Assembly: GCA_002373045.1 (NCBI GenBank)
Contig: DFHU01000003.1
Span: 1 to 64,000, forward strand
DNA from: Pseudoselenomonas ruminantium
Lineage (GTDB): Bacteria; Bacillota; Negativicutes; Selenomonadales; Selenomonadaceae
Length of the DNA stretch: 64,000 nt
Direction: 5' to 3'
In this document: positions 33,510-41,715 of the stretch, piece by piece
How positions within the stretch are numbered: the stretch's first letter is position 1
How the letters are laid out: each line of letters begins with the position of its first letter
Notes under the pieces: model-generated
Database searches by the model: none
What the model was told of the DNA's origin: nothing
What the model saw: the letters and a program-made list of their open reading frames with translations, nothing else
Program-made: the position numbers and the translations under genes

Positions 33510-33915
33510 CTAACCCGCCAGAAGTCTCCTTCCTCTTAGGTGTGGGATGAAGGCGGGTATGGCGAATTTACGTAAGTAATTGAGCCATACTAACACTCTT
33601 TTTGTGCCATAATATACCTAACGACAATAACGGAAAGGAGAAGACCTGCGAAATTGCGTTACGTAGCTGAAACGCGAAAACCAAGCAGTAAGCTACCAGC
33701 AGGTGCTATAGGTGCGTGTACCATCTACCGCGCGAACGTGGTAACATTATTAGGCGGTCAGTGCTAAGTCAAAAGGCCGACAAGTACACAACTACCGCAG
33801 GGACTGCGGGAAGTTACGCCTGTGGAGAGAGTGTAAGACAAATATATTCCTCTGGAATATATTCGCAGTTCTCGTAGAATCAGGAAGCTCACGCCTCTAT
33901 AGGCGGGAGTAGTTC
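33510..33915 (+). mobile_element. IS200/IS605-derived relic without intact transposase
   Basis: 406 bp inserted after TTTAAC (33504-33509), a target of the IS605 type, with no target duplication. The left end has a subterminal hairpin ACCCGCC (33513-33519)/GGCGGGT (33552-33558). The right end has CGCCTCTATAGGCG (33892-33905) then GGAGTAGTTC. In one frame the segment 33770-33910 reads like a TnpB tail (TTTAGTAGSYACGESV, later NQEAHASIGG) with an internal stop. Neither tnpA nor the tnpB catalytic part is present. It is probably a non-autonomous, tnpB-deleted element. Confidence 0.72.
33770..33915 (+). ncRNA. Possible omega-RNA-like scaffold
   Basis: The right third of the relic is rich in hairpins: ACTACCGCAGGGACTGCGGG region, AATATATTCC/GGAATATATT (33841-33863, perfect 10 bp) and CGCCTCTATAGGCG. 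In IS605 elements the omega-RNA overlaps the tnpB end and right end, with the guide in the adjacent flank. Expression and a helper TnpB are unknown, so this is tentative. Confidence 0.4.
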
Positions 33916-34208
33916 ACTACCAACACAGTAACCAAGAATGTAGGGCTGCGTGTTCGTTTGATTGATGTGAAGAGTGGTAATTACCTTTACCGCAATGATA
34001 TTGCAACCAGCGGGAAAACGCATAATGGACATATCAATGGCCGGGTTTTGGAGCGATCTGTAGCCAATGCAATGAAAGAAGCAATGGACGATATCAAGGT
34101 TAGTGAGCGTTGATTTTGTGATATTATGCGTATCATTGAGGCTCGTAGTGATGAAGTAATCGCTAAGTGGCGGGGATATTTTGGCAAGGTTGAATTTTAT
34201 TTTTAGTA

Positions 34209-34240
34209 TTAGGCGGGGAGAAGATCCCTGCCTATTTTTT
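34209..34240 (+). terminator. Terminator after the split relic
   Basis: TAGGCGGGGA and TCCCTGCCTA form a stem (loop GAAGA) followed by six T residues. Confidence 0.8.
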
Positions 34241-34323
34241 CGTTAGCCTGTGTAAAAGGATATTTTTGACGGATGGAGAATAATAAAGACAAGATGGTAT
34301 TAGCTGGGAATAGAGGTGGAAAA

Positions 34324-35010
34324 ATGGATACGTGGAAAAGATGGGCAGCTGTTTTTGTGACGGTTGTAGGCTTATGGATGCCAATGACTACTCAGGCAGC
34401 AGAAGAAATAGAAGCAGAGCCGAAGGAAATCGCGACTGGTGAGATAAAGACGGATAGCAGCCGGGCAGACGATTGGTTTAGCAAACAGGACAACAGCAGT
34501 TCTGAAAAAGGTGCCTTGGCTAAGGCTTTAGAGAAAAAGCGACAGCAAAACGATCAGAATGCGGGTTCACAGGAGAAAAAAAAGGAACGCTATATATATC
34601 TGTTTGAGGAAAATGGTTTTGCATACTACCTGGACTCGCAAAATGCCCGTTGGCGGGATATCCCCTATTCAGAGTCCGAGAAGATTTTGGATGTGTGGAT
34701 TCGTTTATTGAAGGTAGCGCCGGATGAGGAGTACAGCTATCCGCAGAAGTATTATCTGGAGCATTATTATCTGCGTCCCGATAAGCAGCAGATACAGTTT
34801 TTGAGCGAGTTGGAAGTTGCAGGCCGTCCGGACAATGCGATTAAGGAACGTGCTTATAGCGTACATAATTGGGAAAATATCGTGTCCGGCTCGTTGGAAG
34901 ATGAAATTTATCATAAAGTGATGGCGGTTATGAAGAAGAAAAATCAGTTCTGGCCGGCACATACCAGTGTGCGGGATGTTTTGGAAGATATTTTCCGTAT
35001 TTCCTTGTAA
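34324..35010 (+). CDS. Exported protein of unknown function
   Basis: 228-residue protein that I do not recognise. It starts MDTWKRWAAVFVTVVGLWMP with a signal peptide ending TTQAAEE. A low-complexity Lys/Glu/Gln region follows (about 30-90), then a conserved-looking domain YIYLFEENGFAYYLDSQNAR with many Tyr and Trp residues. ATG 34324 is preferred (signal peptide directly follows; AGAGGTGG upstream); an in-frame ATG at 34273 would add 17 residues. A strong terminator follows. Tyr-rich, beta-type composition suggests an envelope protein. Confidence 0.72.
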   Translation: MDTWKRWAAVFVTVVGLWMPMTTQAAEEIEAEPKEIATGEIKTDSSRADDWFSKQDNSSSEKGALAKALEKKRQQNDQNAGSQEKKKERYIYLFEENGFAYYLDSQNARWRDIPYSESEKILDVWIRLLKVAPDEEYSYPQKYYLEHYYLRPDKQQIQFLSELEVAGRPDNAIKERAYSVHNWENIVSGSLEDEIYHKVMAVMKKKNQFWPAHTSVRDVLEDIFRISL

Positions 35011-35022
35011 TCGACTAACGAC

Positions 35023-35057
35023 AAAAATCGCCGGCGGATGAACCGTCGGCGATTTTT
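35023..35057. terminator. Terminator between convergent genes
   Basis: AAAATCGCCGGCGG pairs with CCGTCGGCGATTTTT (loop ATGAA) between the exported-protein gene and the convergent AICAR formyltransferase gene. Confidence 0.88.
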
Positions 35058-35094
35058 GCTGTGTGTATATAGTATGTAAGAACGGGGTAAGCAT

Positions 35095-36264
35095 TTAATG
35101 ATGGAACAAGCGAATATGCGTCATTGCCATGGTCATATTGTACTTGTCGCAGGTAGCGATAACATTATCGTCACGAATGGAACCACCGGCCTGGGCAATG
35201 TAGCTGACACCGCTCTTGCGGGCACGTTCGATATTGTCGCCGAAGGGGAAGAAAGCATCCGAGCCAAGGGCAACGCCGGTCTGCGTAGCCAGCCAGGCTT
35301 TCTTTTCCTCGCTGGTAAGCGGTGCCGGCTTTTCGGTGAACAGGTGTTCCCAGTTGCCGTCGGTTAAGAGGTCTTCGCTTTCTTCGCCAACGTATACATC
35401 AATGGCATTATCTCTGTCCGGGCGGCGAACTTCCTCTTTGAAGGGCAGGTTCATCACCTTGGGGCACTGGCGCAGATACCAGATATCGGCCTTATTGCCG
35501 GCAAGGCGGGTACAATGTACGCGGGATTGCTGTCCTGCGCCAATGCCGATGGCCTGACCGTCCTTGGCATAGCAGACGGAATTGGACTGGGTGTATTTTA
35601 ACGTAATCAGGGAAATCAAGAGGTCACGCTTGGCGCTTTCCGGCAGTTCCTTGTTGACCGTGGGAATTTCCGTCAGACAGTCGGCGGTAATCTTGATGTC
35701 ATTGCGCTGTTGTTCAAAGGTAATGCCAAAGACCTGTTTCTGTTCCAAAGGCTCCGGCTGGTAATTCGTATCCATCTGAATGACCAGGTAAGTGCCTTTG
35801 CGCTTGGATTTCAAGATTTCCAAAGCCTCGGCGGAGTAGGAGGGGGCAATGATACCGTCGGAAACTTCGCGCTTCAGGAAGCTGGCCGTCTGGGCATCGC
35901 ATTCATCGGAGAGGGCGACGAAATCCCCATAAGAGGACATACGGTCAGCACCGCGGGCGCGGATATAAGCTGTAGCCACAGGGCTGAGTTCTACGCCTTC
36001 GACGAAATAAGCCTTTTGTAAAGCTTCGGAAAGGGGAACGGCAACAGCTGCGCCAGCCGGGCTGACATGCTTAAAGGATGCGGCGGCAGGCAGGCCGGTG
36101 GCTTCTTTGAGCTCACGCACAAGCTGCCAGCTGTTAAAGGCATCGAGCAGGTTGATATACCCTGGTTTGCCATTCAGCACCGTGAAGGGCAGACCTTTTT
36201 CGCAGAAAACTCTGGCCGGTTTCTGATTGGGGTTACAACCGTATTTCAGTTCCATTTCCGTCAT
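35095..36264 (-). CDS. Monofunctional AICAR formyltransferase
   Basis: Transfers a formyl group to AICAR in the ninth step of purine synthesis. The 389-residue protein matches only the AICARFT half of PurH: MELKYGCNPNQKPARVF, the catalytic SFKHVSPAGAAVA, YTQSNSVCYAKDGQAIGIGAGQQSRVHC and SDAFFPFGDNIERA. The IMP cyclohydrolase half is absent, so that step must be encoded elsewhere. ATG 36264 has GGAGG upstream. It lies behind a ZTP riboswitch, as expected, since ZTP rises when this step is limited by folate. Confidence 0.93.
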   Translation of the reverse strand: MTEMELKYGCNPNQKPARVFCEKGLPFTVLNGKPGYINLLDAFNSWQLVRELKEATGLPAAASFKHVSPAGAAVAVPLSEALQKAYFVEGVELSPVATAYIRARGADRMSSYGDFVALSDECDAQTASFLKREVSDGIIAPSYSAEALEILKSKRKGTYLVIQMDTNYQPEPLEQKQVFGITFEQQRNDIKITADCLTEIPTVNKELPESAKRDLLISLITLKYTQSNSVCYAKDGQAIGIGAGQQSRVHCTRLAGNKADIWYLRQCPKVMNLPFKEEVRRPDRDNAIDVYVGEESEDLLTDGNWEHLFTEKPAPLTSEEKKAWLATQTGVALGSDAFFPFGDNIERARKSGVSYIAQAGGSIRDDNVIATCDKYNMTMAMTHIRLFHH

Positions 36265-36287
36265 TGTAAATCTCCTCCATATAACGC

Positions 36288-36383
36288 AAAAAGCCGACAC
36301 GAATCCGGGCATTCACCCAGACGGTCGGCTTTTCTTCCCTGTGCTCCCTGTGGTTATCCACTTCCGTCAGTCGCACAGCATCA
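36288..36383 (-). promoter_or_regulatory. ZTP (pfl) riboswitch with terminator
   Basis: On the minus strand the leader reads CGACTGACGGAAGTGGATAA then CCACAGGGAGC, and later GCCGACCGTCTGGGTG; these are the two conserved halves of the pfl aptamer (GTGG..CCAC stem with GGGAGC, and the CCGxCTGGG segment). The 3' half also forms the terminator AAGCCGAC/GTCGGCTTTTT (36290-36333). ZTP or ZMP binding should prevent termination and turn on the AICAR formyltransferase gene. Confidence 0.93.
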
Positions 36384-36567
36384 ACTACAACGAATTTAAC
36401 ATGAATAATATGCGCTTGTCAAGGACATTTTTAATTAAGCAAATGACGAAAAAATTTCTGTTAGATTTCTTCTTTTTATGGTATGATAGGGATTAGTGAG
36501 GTTTGTTTTTTCCTGCGGCCAGCAAAATGACCGCAGATTGCTTATAATTCAAGGGGGAACTTCGATT

Positions 36568-37530
36568 ATGTTAAAAAGCATTGCAGTCATGACCAGCGGC
36601 GGCGACAGCCCCGGTATGAATGCGGCAGCCCGTGCAGTTGTGCGTACGGCTCTTTACGAAGGGGTAAAGGTTTGGGGGATTAAAGACGGCTATCATGGCT
36701 TGCTGGAAGAACGGATGTTTGAAATGCAGTCCAAAGACGTGGGTGATATCATTCAGCGCGGTGGTACGTTCCTCGGAACGGCTCGCTGCAAACGCTGGAA
36801 GACGCCGGAAGGCCGTATGCTCGGCTATCAGCACCTCGTTGACCGTGGGATTCAGGGCCTTTGCGTAATCGGCGGTGACGGGTCGCTTCGCGGTGCGTCC
36901 CTGTTGTCGCAGGAAACGGGCATTCCTATCGTAGGTCTGCCGGGCACCATCGACAACGACGTTTGGGGTTCTGACTACACGATTGGCTGCGATACGGCAG
37001 CGAACACCATCATTGATGCCATCAATAAGTTACGTGACACGGCTTCGGCCCATCGTCGTGTCATCGTTATGGAAGTAATGGGCCGCAGCTCGGGTTGGCT
37101 GGCACTGGTTGCCGGTATTTCCGGTGGTGCAGAGTACATTCTCGTACCGGAAGAACCCTTCGATTTGGACAAGCTCTGCGATGATATGAAGAACGCTTAT
37201 GCTCAGGGCAAGCGTTATATCCTCGTGGTTGTTGCTGAAGGTGCAGGCAATGCTCAGGAAATCGGCGATTTCATTGCCAAGAAGACGGAACTCGATACCC
37301 GTGTAACGGTACTTGGTCACATTCAGCGTGGCGGTTCGCCGACGGTTATCGACCGCGTGCGCGCCAGCCAGCTCGGTGAGCAGGCTGCACTGGCATTGAT
37401 TTCCGGTCTGTCTGATGTTGTATTTGGTTTCAGCAAGGGCCGTGTAGTATCCATCGACCTGCATGATTCCGTAAACAACAAAAAACAGCTTGACCCGGAA
37501 TATCTGCATCTGGCAAAAGTGCTGTTCTAA
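36568..37530 (+). CDS. pfkA: ATP-dependent 6-phosphofructokinase
   Basis: Glycolytic kinase making fructose 1,6-bisphosphate. The 320 residues are typical: MTSGGDSPGMNAAARAVVRT, CVIGGDGSLRGA, the catalytic PGTIDNDVWGSDYTIGCDTA, and HIQRGGSPTVIDR. The ATP-site GGDGS with Gly points to the ATP type rather than PPi. ATG 36568 follows AAGGGGGAAC; the open frame upstream to 36496 is not conserved. It is monocistronic, bounded by a strong terminator. Confidence 0.96.
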   Translation: MLKSIAVMTSGGDSPGMNAAARAVVRTALYEGVKVWGIKDGYHGLLEERMFEMQSKDVGDIIQRGGTFLGTARCKRWKTPEGRMLGYQHLVDRGIQGLCVIGGDGSLRGASLLSQETGIPIVGLPGTIDNDVWGSDYTIGCDTAANTIIDAINKLRDTASAHRRVIVMEVMGRSSGWLALVAGISGGAEYILVPEEPFDLDKLCDDMKNAYAQGKRYILVVVAEGAGNAQEIGDFIAKKTELDTRVTVLGHIQRGGSPTVIDRVRASQLGEQAALALISGLSDVVFGFSKGRVVSIDLHDSVNNKKQLDPEYLHLAKVLF

Positions 37531-37551
37531 TTCATTAGAGAAGTTAATAAT

Positions 37552-37606
37552 AGGGCTGTAAAGAAATCATTGCATAGGAGCAATGAACTTTACAGCCCTT
37601 TTTTGT
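37552..37606 (+). terminator. Terminator after pfkA
   Basis: AGGGCTGTAAAG pairs with CTTTACAGCCCT, with an inner TCATTGC/GCAATGA hairpin, and TTTTTT follows. A very stable composite stem. Confidence 0.9.
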
Positions 37607-37659
37607 GCAAGTTATCCACGGAAAATCCTTATTATGTGGATAAACCTGTGTATAACTTG

Positions 37660-40038
37660 TTATCTTTTTACTAATTCTTTGGCCAGTTCGACCGCTTTTA
37701 CGCCATCTGGTGCATAGGCATCGGCGCCGGCGCTGTCGGCATATTCCTGGGTAACGGCGGCACCGCCGACCATGACCTTGGCGGCACAGCCGGCTTCTTT
37801 GAGGTCGGCAATCACCTTATCAATCTGCACCATGGTGGTGGTCATCAGTGCACAGAGGCCGACGATATCGGCATTGTTTTCGATGGCGGCTCTGACGATA
37901 TCGGTGCTGTCCACATCTTTGCCGAGGTCGATTAGCTTAAATCCGCTATTAGCCAGCAGGGCGCCGGTGATGTTCTTGCCCAAATCGTGCACATCGCCTT
38001 TGACGGTGGCAATGACGACTGTCCCTTGTTCTGGGGCCTGATTGACCGGTGTCAGCTCTTTGAGCTTGTTAAAGGCCGCCCGCATGGTTTCGGCAGATAG
38101 GAGTACCTGCGGCAGGAACATGCGGCCTGCGCCGAAGTCCACGCCGATATCCGTCATGGCGGCAGTCAGTGCCTGCTCCGTGATGGTGTTGCCGTCAATT
38201 CCGGCGTTGAGGGCATTTTCGACCAGCATGGGGACTTCGTCTTTTTCGCCGTCAATTACAGCCTGTTTGATGGCTTCCAGCGGTGTCTGCTCCGTCAATT
38301 TGGCGGTAGCGGCGGCTTTTGGTGCGGCCAGATTGGCCGCATTTTTGCTGTAGGCAAGGCCGTTGGGGTCATCGCCTAAGAGCGCGGCAGAAGCCATCAG
38401 GGCGTTCTGCATGGATTCGTCATAGGGATTCATGATGGGGGCGTCGAGTCCTGCCGCCAGACACATGGCGAAGAAGGTGCTGTTAATCAGCGGGCGGTTG
38501 GGCAGGCCGAAGGAGATATTGGAAAGGCCCATGGTTGTCGGATAGCCGAACCGCTCCCGATACATCTGCAGGGTGATAAGCACTTCATAGCAGGCATTTT
38601 TATCGGCGGAAACGGTCATTACCAAAGCATCCAGCAGAAAATCGCCATCGTCCAAACCTGCGTCTTTGGCGGCGGCAATGATTTGGTGCATGACGGCAAT
38701 GCGCTCCTCGGCGGTTTTGGGCACGCCATCTGGCGTGATGGGCAGGCAGAGAATGGCAGCACCGTAGCGCTTCGCCAGCGGCAGGAATTTTTCAATGCGT
38801 TCCGGCTCGAAACTTACGGAGTTGATGAGGGCGCGGCCAGGATAGGCTTTGAGGCCTGCTTCCAAGGCTTCGGCATCGCTGGTATCAATGGCCAGCGGGG
38901 CATCGGTAAGCTGGGCGATTTCGGTGACGGCCTTGGCCATAGCTGCGACCTGGTCGATGCCACCTACCCCCATATTGACATCGAGCAGATGAGCGCCGGC
39001 TTTGACCTGATTGACGGCTTCTTTTTTCACGCCGAGCAGGGAGCCTTCGCGGATTTCGGCGGCCAGTTTTTTACGCCCCGTGGGGTTGATGCGTTCACCA
39101 ATCAGGCGGGTGGGCAGACTCTTATCAATGCAGACGCTTTTGCTGCGGCTGGTCAGCCAGAGTTTTTTGGCCGGCAGGCGGCGCTCCGGCAGGGGCAAAT
39201 CCTTTACAGCCTTGGCTAGTTCCCGGATATGTGCGGGGGTCGTGCCGCAGCAGCCGCCTAAATAGCTGGCACCGGCTTCCAAAAGTTTTACGCCCCATTT
39301 GCCGAAATCCTCCGGCCCCATGGGAAAGACGGTCTGGCCGTCTTTGAGGTAGGGCATACCGGCGTTGGGCAGGACGCTGATGGGGCAGGTGCAGTTTTCT
39401 GCCAAGGTTTTGACGATGGGCACGAGTTCTTCCGGGCCGAGGGAGCAGTTGACACCGATGATGTCTGCGCCCATGGCATCGAGGAGAATAGCGGCCGATT
39501 GTGGGTCAGTACCCGTGACTGTACGCCCATCCTCGCTGTAGGAAAGCTGACAGATTACCGGAATATCGCAGGCATCTTTGGCGGCAAGCAAAGCGGCGCG
39601 CATTTCCTGAATGTCGATGCAGGTTTCGATGATGAGATAATCGGCACCGGCTTTGGCAAGGGCCTGCGCCTGTGCGAAGAAGTTATTATAGGCTTCATCA
39701 AAGGCCAAATCACCTAATGGTTCGATAAAGCGGCCTGTTGGCCCCATGGAACCGGCGACTTTTGCTTTTCCCTGTGCTGCTTCTTTGGCGATGGCTACAG
39801 CGGCTGTGTTGAGTTCTGCCATACGGTCGGTTAAGCCATAGTGCTCTAATTTCAGCGGGCTGGCACCGAAGGTATTGGTTTCAATGATGGTGGCTCCGGC
39901 TTCGATATAGGCTCGATGGATATTTTTTACCACTTCGGGATTTTCGATGTTCATGAGTTCCGGGCAGGCTCCGGGCTGAAGGCCGCCGGCTTGCAGCATG
40001 GTACCCATGGCACCGTCAAAGATTTCAATTTTACACAT
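37660..40038 (-). CDS. metH: B12-dependent methionine synthase, catalytic core
   Basis: Transfers a methyl group from methyltetrahydrofolate to homocysteine via cobalamin. The 792 residues comprise the homocysteine domain (KIEIFDGAMGTML; zinc cysteines in NCS and GGCCGTTPAH), the pterin domain (RLIGERINPTG, LLDVNMGVGG), the B12 cap, and the B12-binding domain with GDVHDLGKNI. The C-terminal reactivation domain of E. coli MetH is missing, but a separate gene for it lies immediately upstream (40064-40738). ATG 40038 follows AGGAG by about eight bases. Confidence 0.94.
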   Translation of the reverse strand: MCKIEIFDGAMGTMLQAGGLQPGACPELMNIENPEVVKNIHRAYIEAGATIIETNTFGASPLKLEHYGLTDRMAELNTAAVAIAKEAAQGKAKVAGSMGPTGRFIEPLGDLAFDEAYNNFFAQAQALAKAGADYLIIETCIDIQEMRAALLAAKDACDIPVICQLSYSEDGRTVTGTDPQSAAILLDAMGADIIGVNCSLGPEELVPIVKTLAENCTCPISVLPNAGMPYLKDGQTVFPMGPEDFGKWGVKLLEAGASYLGGCCGTTPAHIRELAKAVKDLPLPERRLPAKKLWLTSRSKSVCIDKSLPTRLIGERINPTGRKKLAAEIREGSLLGVKKEAVNQVKAGAHLLDVNMGVGGIDQVAAMAKAVTEIAQLTDAPLAIDTSDAEALEAGLKAYPGRALINSVSFEPERIEKFLPLAKRYGAAILCLPITPDGVPKTAEERIAVMHQIIAAAKDAGLDDGDFLLDALVMTVSADKNACYEVLITLQMYRERFGYPTTMGLSNISFGLPNRPLINSTFFAMCLAAGLDAPIMNPYDESMQNALMASAALLGDDPNGLAYSKNAANLAAPKAAATAKLTEQTPLEAIKQAVIDGEKDEVPMLVENALNAGIDGNTITEQALTAAMTDIGVDFGAGRMFLPQVLLSAETMRAAFNKLKELTPVNQAPEQGTVVIATVKGDVHDLGKNITGALLANSGFKLIDLGKDVDSTDIVRAAIENNADIVGLCALMTTTMVQIDKVIADLKEAGCAAKVMVGGAAVTQEYADSAGADAYAPDGVKAVELAKELVKR

Positions 40039-40063
40039 ACATTCAGCTCCTGTTCTGGGAGAT

Positions 40064-40738
40064 TTATTTTCTGCGGGAAGGGCAGTTCTTTTGCGTACAG
40101 GCGGCACAACCCTTGGGGCTGTGCTTCGCCGTACTGCTTTCCTGTTTGCGGTAGAGTCCGATGAGGGCGGTAATGCTCTTGCGTGGCGTGAGCATCATGG
40201 AGGTGGTGAGCTTTACGCCGATTTGTTCGGCCTTGGCCAGCCGGATTAATTCCGGCTGCTGCGTTAGTGGCCAGTCACCATAGCCGGGGCTGAAGCGCCA
40301 TTTCAGTAAAAAGCCCTGCGCGGCCATCTTGGGACTGATGGCTTTTTCCATGCCATCGGCAAGTTGTTCCACGGCAGCTGTGGCGGCCGCATCCATGAGG
40401 ACAGCGCTGCTGTATTCCCCACTCGAAAAGCGTCTGGTGATATCTTCTTCGATATCTTCGCCTACGGTAGCCGATAAGGCAATAACCTTTTCGCAGCCAG
40501 CCAGATGTTGGCCGATTTTTTTTCCTTGCAGCGGACAGGGGGGATGGGCGTTTATCGTTTGTGTTTCACAATCGTAATCGTAAATCTCCCAGATTCCTTT
40601 AGGCTTTGCCAATAGGCGAGTATCTTCGCAGGCTTCCAGGATTTTTCCTTCGTCAAAATCAGTAGCTTTTTGCAGGCCTGCATAGCGGCGGGCTTCGGCT
40701 GCATCAATGGAAAGCAGGGGGGCATTATAAACGGGCAT
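40064..40738 (-). CDS. Stand-alone MetH reactivation-domain protein
   Basis: 224-residue protein resembling the SAM-binding activation domain of methionine synthase. The diagnostic element is KWRFSPGYGDWPL, matching the RxSPGYG motif that binds SAM; LSATVGEDIE precedes it. A Cys-rich tail, CAACTQKNCPSRRK, is unlike the MetH domain. It is 25 nt upstream of the metH core gene on the same strand, so the two probably form the complete enzyme in trans. Confidence 0.86.
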   Translation of the reverse strand: MPVYNAPLLSIDAAEARRYAGLQKATDFDEGKILEACEDTRLLAKPKGIWEIYDYDCETQTINAHPPCPLQGKKIGQHLAGCEKVIALSATVGEDIEEDITRRFSSGEYSSAVLMDAAATAAVEQLADGMEKAISPKMAAQGFLLKWRFSPGYGDWPLTQQPELIRLAKAEQIGVKLTTSMMLTPRKSITALIGLYRKQESSTAKHSPKGCAACTQKNCPSRRK

Positions 40739-40765
40739 TGACTCACCACCTCAAATTTTTTTCAT

Positions 40766-40781
40766 TGTTTCACGTGAAACA
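40766..40781. other. parS site 1
   Basis: Exact TGTTTCACGTGAAACA palindrome, just upstream of parA. Confidence 0.95.
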
Positions 40782-40947
40782 ATAGCATTTTTTGGCATTT
40801 CATATTATTATATAGGTATGCTGTTTTTGGACGGGGATGAAATTTACATCTGTCCAAAATAAAACCTGTAATGTAACAATTATACTTATTTTAAGGAAAA
40901 TACACAAGCGTTACTGTAACTTATAGTACAGTGTAAGAAAGTGGTGA

Positions 40948-41715
40948 ATGATTTTGGCAAAGATTATTGCGGTTGCCAATCAAAAGGGCGGTGTGGGTAA
41001 AACCACGACGTCGGTGAATTTATCCGCCTGTCTGGCGGCCAAGAAGAAAAAGGTTTTGTTGGTGGATTGTGACCCGCAGGGCAATGCCAGCAGTGGTTTT
41101 GGGGTGGATAAGTCGACCTTGCAGGGCAAGACAATCTATCAGGTGTTAATCGACAATGTTCCGGTAATGGATGTGATTCAGAAGACGGAATTCAAGGTGG
41201 ATATCCTGCCGGCGAATATTGATTTAGCTGGTGCCGAAGTTGAATTGGTGGCAGCTATCTCCCGTGAAACGCGGTTGAAAAAAGCGCTGGATGCCGTGCG
41301 GGATAATTACGATTACATCATCATCGACTGCCCGCCGTCGCTGGGGCTGTTGACGCTTAATTCGCTGACGGCCGCCGATTCGGTATTGGTGCCGATTCAG
41401 TGTGAGTTTTATGCGTTGGAAGGCGTGGCACAGCTTATGCGTACCATTGAACTCGTGCGCAGCAATCTGAATGCGAACTTGAAGCTGGAAGGCGTGGTTA
41501 TGACCATGTACGATTCTCGTACGAAGCTTGCTGAACAGGTCGTAGCCGAAGTGCGAAACAGCTTTGATACGGTGGTCTACAAGACCATGATTCCGCGCAA
41601 TGTACGCCTGAGTGAAGCGCCTTCTTTTGGTCAGCCCATCATTTATTACGATAAGAAATCCAAGGGCTCGGAAGTGTATATGAAGTTGGCGAAAGAGGTG
41701 ATTGCTTGTGGCTAA
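40948..41715 (+). CDS. parA: Chromosome partitioning ATPase ParA (Soj)
   Basis: Walker ATPase for origin segregation, 255 residues. AKIIAVANQKGGVGKTTTSVNL holds the deviant Walker A motif with the signature Lys, LLVDCDPQGNASSGFG is the second motif, and IIIDCPPSLGLLTLN is Walker B. Start ATG 40948 (a TTG at 40954 is possible); the RBS is weak. It overlaps parB by 8 nt, with parS sites nearby. Confidence 0.96.
   Translation: MILAKIIAVANQKGGVGKTTTSVNLSACLAAKKKKVLLVDCDPQGNASSGFGVDKSTLQGKTIYQVLIDNVPVMDVIQKTEFKVDILPANIDLAGAEVELVAAISRETRLKKALDAVRDNYDYIIIDCPPSLGLLTLNSLTAADSVLVPIQCEFYALEGVAQLMRTIELVRSNLNANLKLEGVVMTMYDSRTKLAEQVVAEVRNSFDTVVYKTMIPRNVRLSEAPSFGQPIIYYDKKSKGSEVYMKLAKEVIACG

Larger units (their letters stand above)
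33450..34113 (+). pseudogene. Truncated paralogue split by a mobile-element relic
   Basis: Homologous to the C-terminus of the 32419-33432 protein. Part 1 is 33450-33509 (ATG after AAAGGGG; ends HDYVLFN). Part 2 is 33916-34113 (TTNTVTKNVGLRVRLIDVKS and so on, ending MKEAMDDIKVSER then TGA). The two parts are separated by 406 bases of IS200/IS605-like DNA. Joining base 33509 to 33916 restores one frame that aligns with GYVFFDSTTNKGNIWVRVRL of the intact gene. Before insertion it coded for about 86 residues without a signal peptide, so it was already truncated. Confidence 0.8.

Noticed and set aside
33510..33915. Group II intron or tRNA-like fragment
   Set aside because: There is no domain V motif and no CCA-type acceptor stem; the ends and TnpB-like tail fit IS200/IS605 better.
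34134..34206. Short plus-strand ORF of about 25 codons (MRIIEARSDEVIAKW...) after the split relic
   Set aside because: No ribosome binding site and no similarity that I recognise; it is probably chance or decayed sequence.
40739..40947. Cobalamin or SAM riboswitch upstream of the methionine synthase genes
   Set aside because: No B12-box-like or SAM-type core is visible; the interval shows only parS and AT-rich promoter-like DNA.
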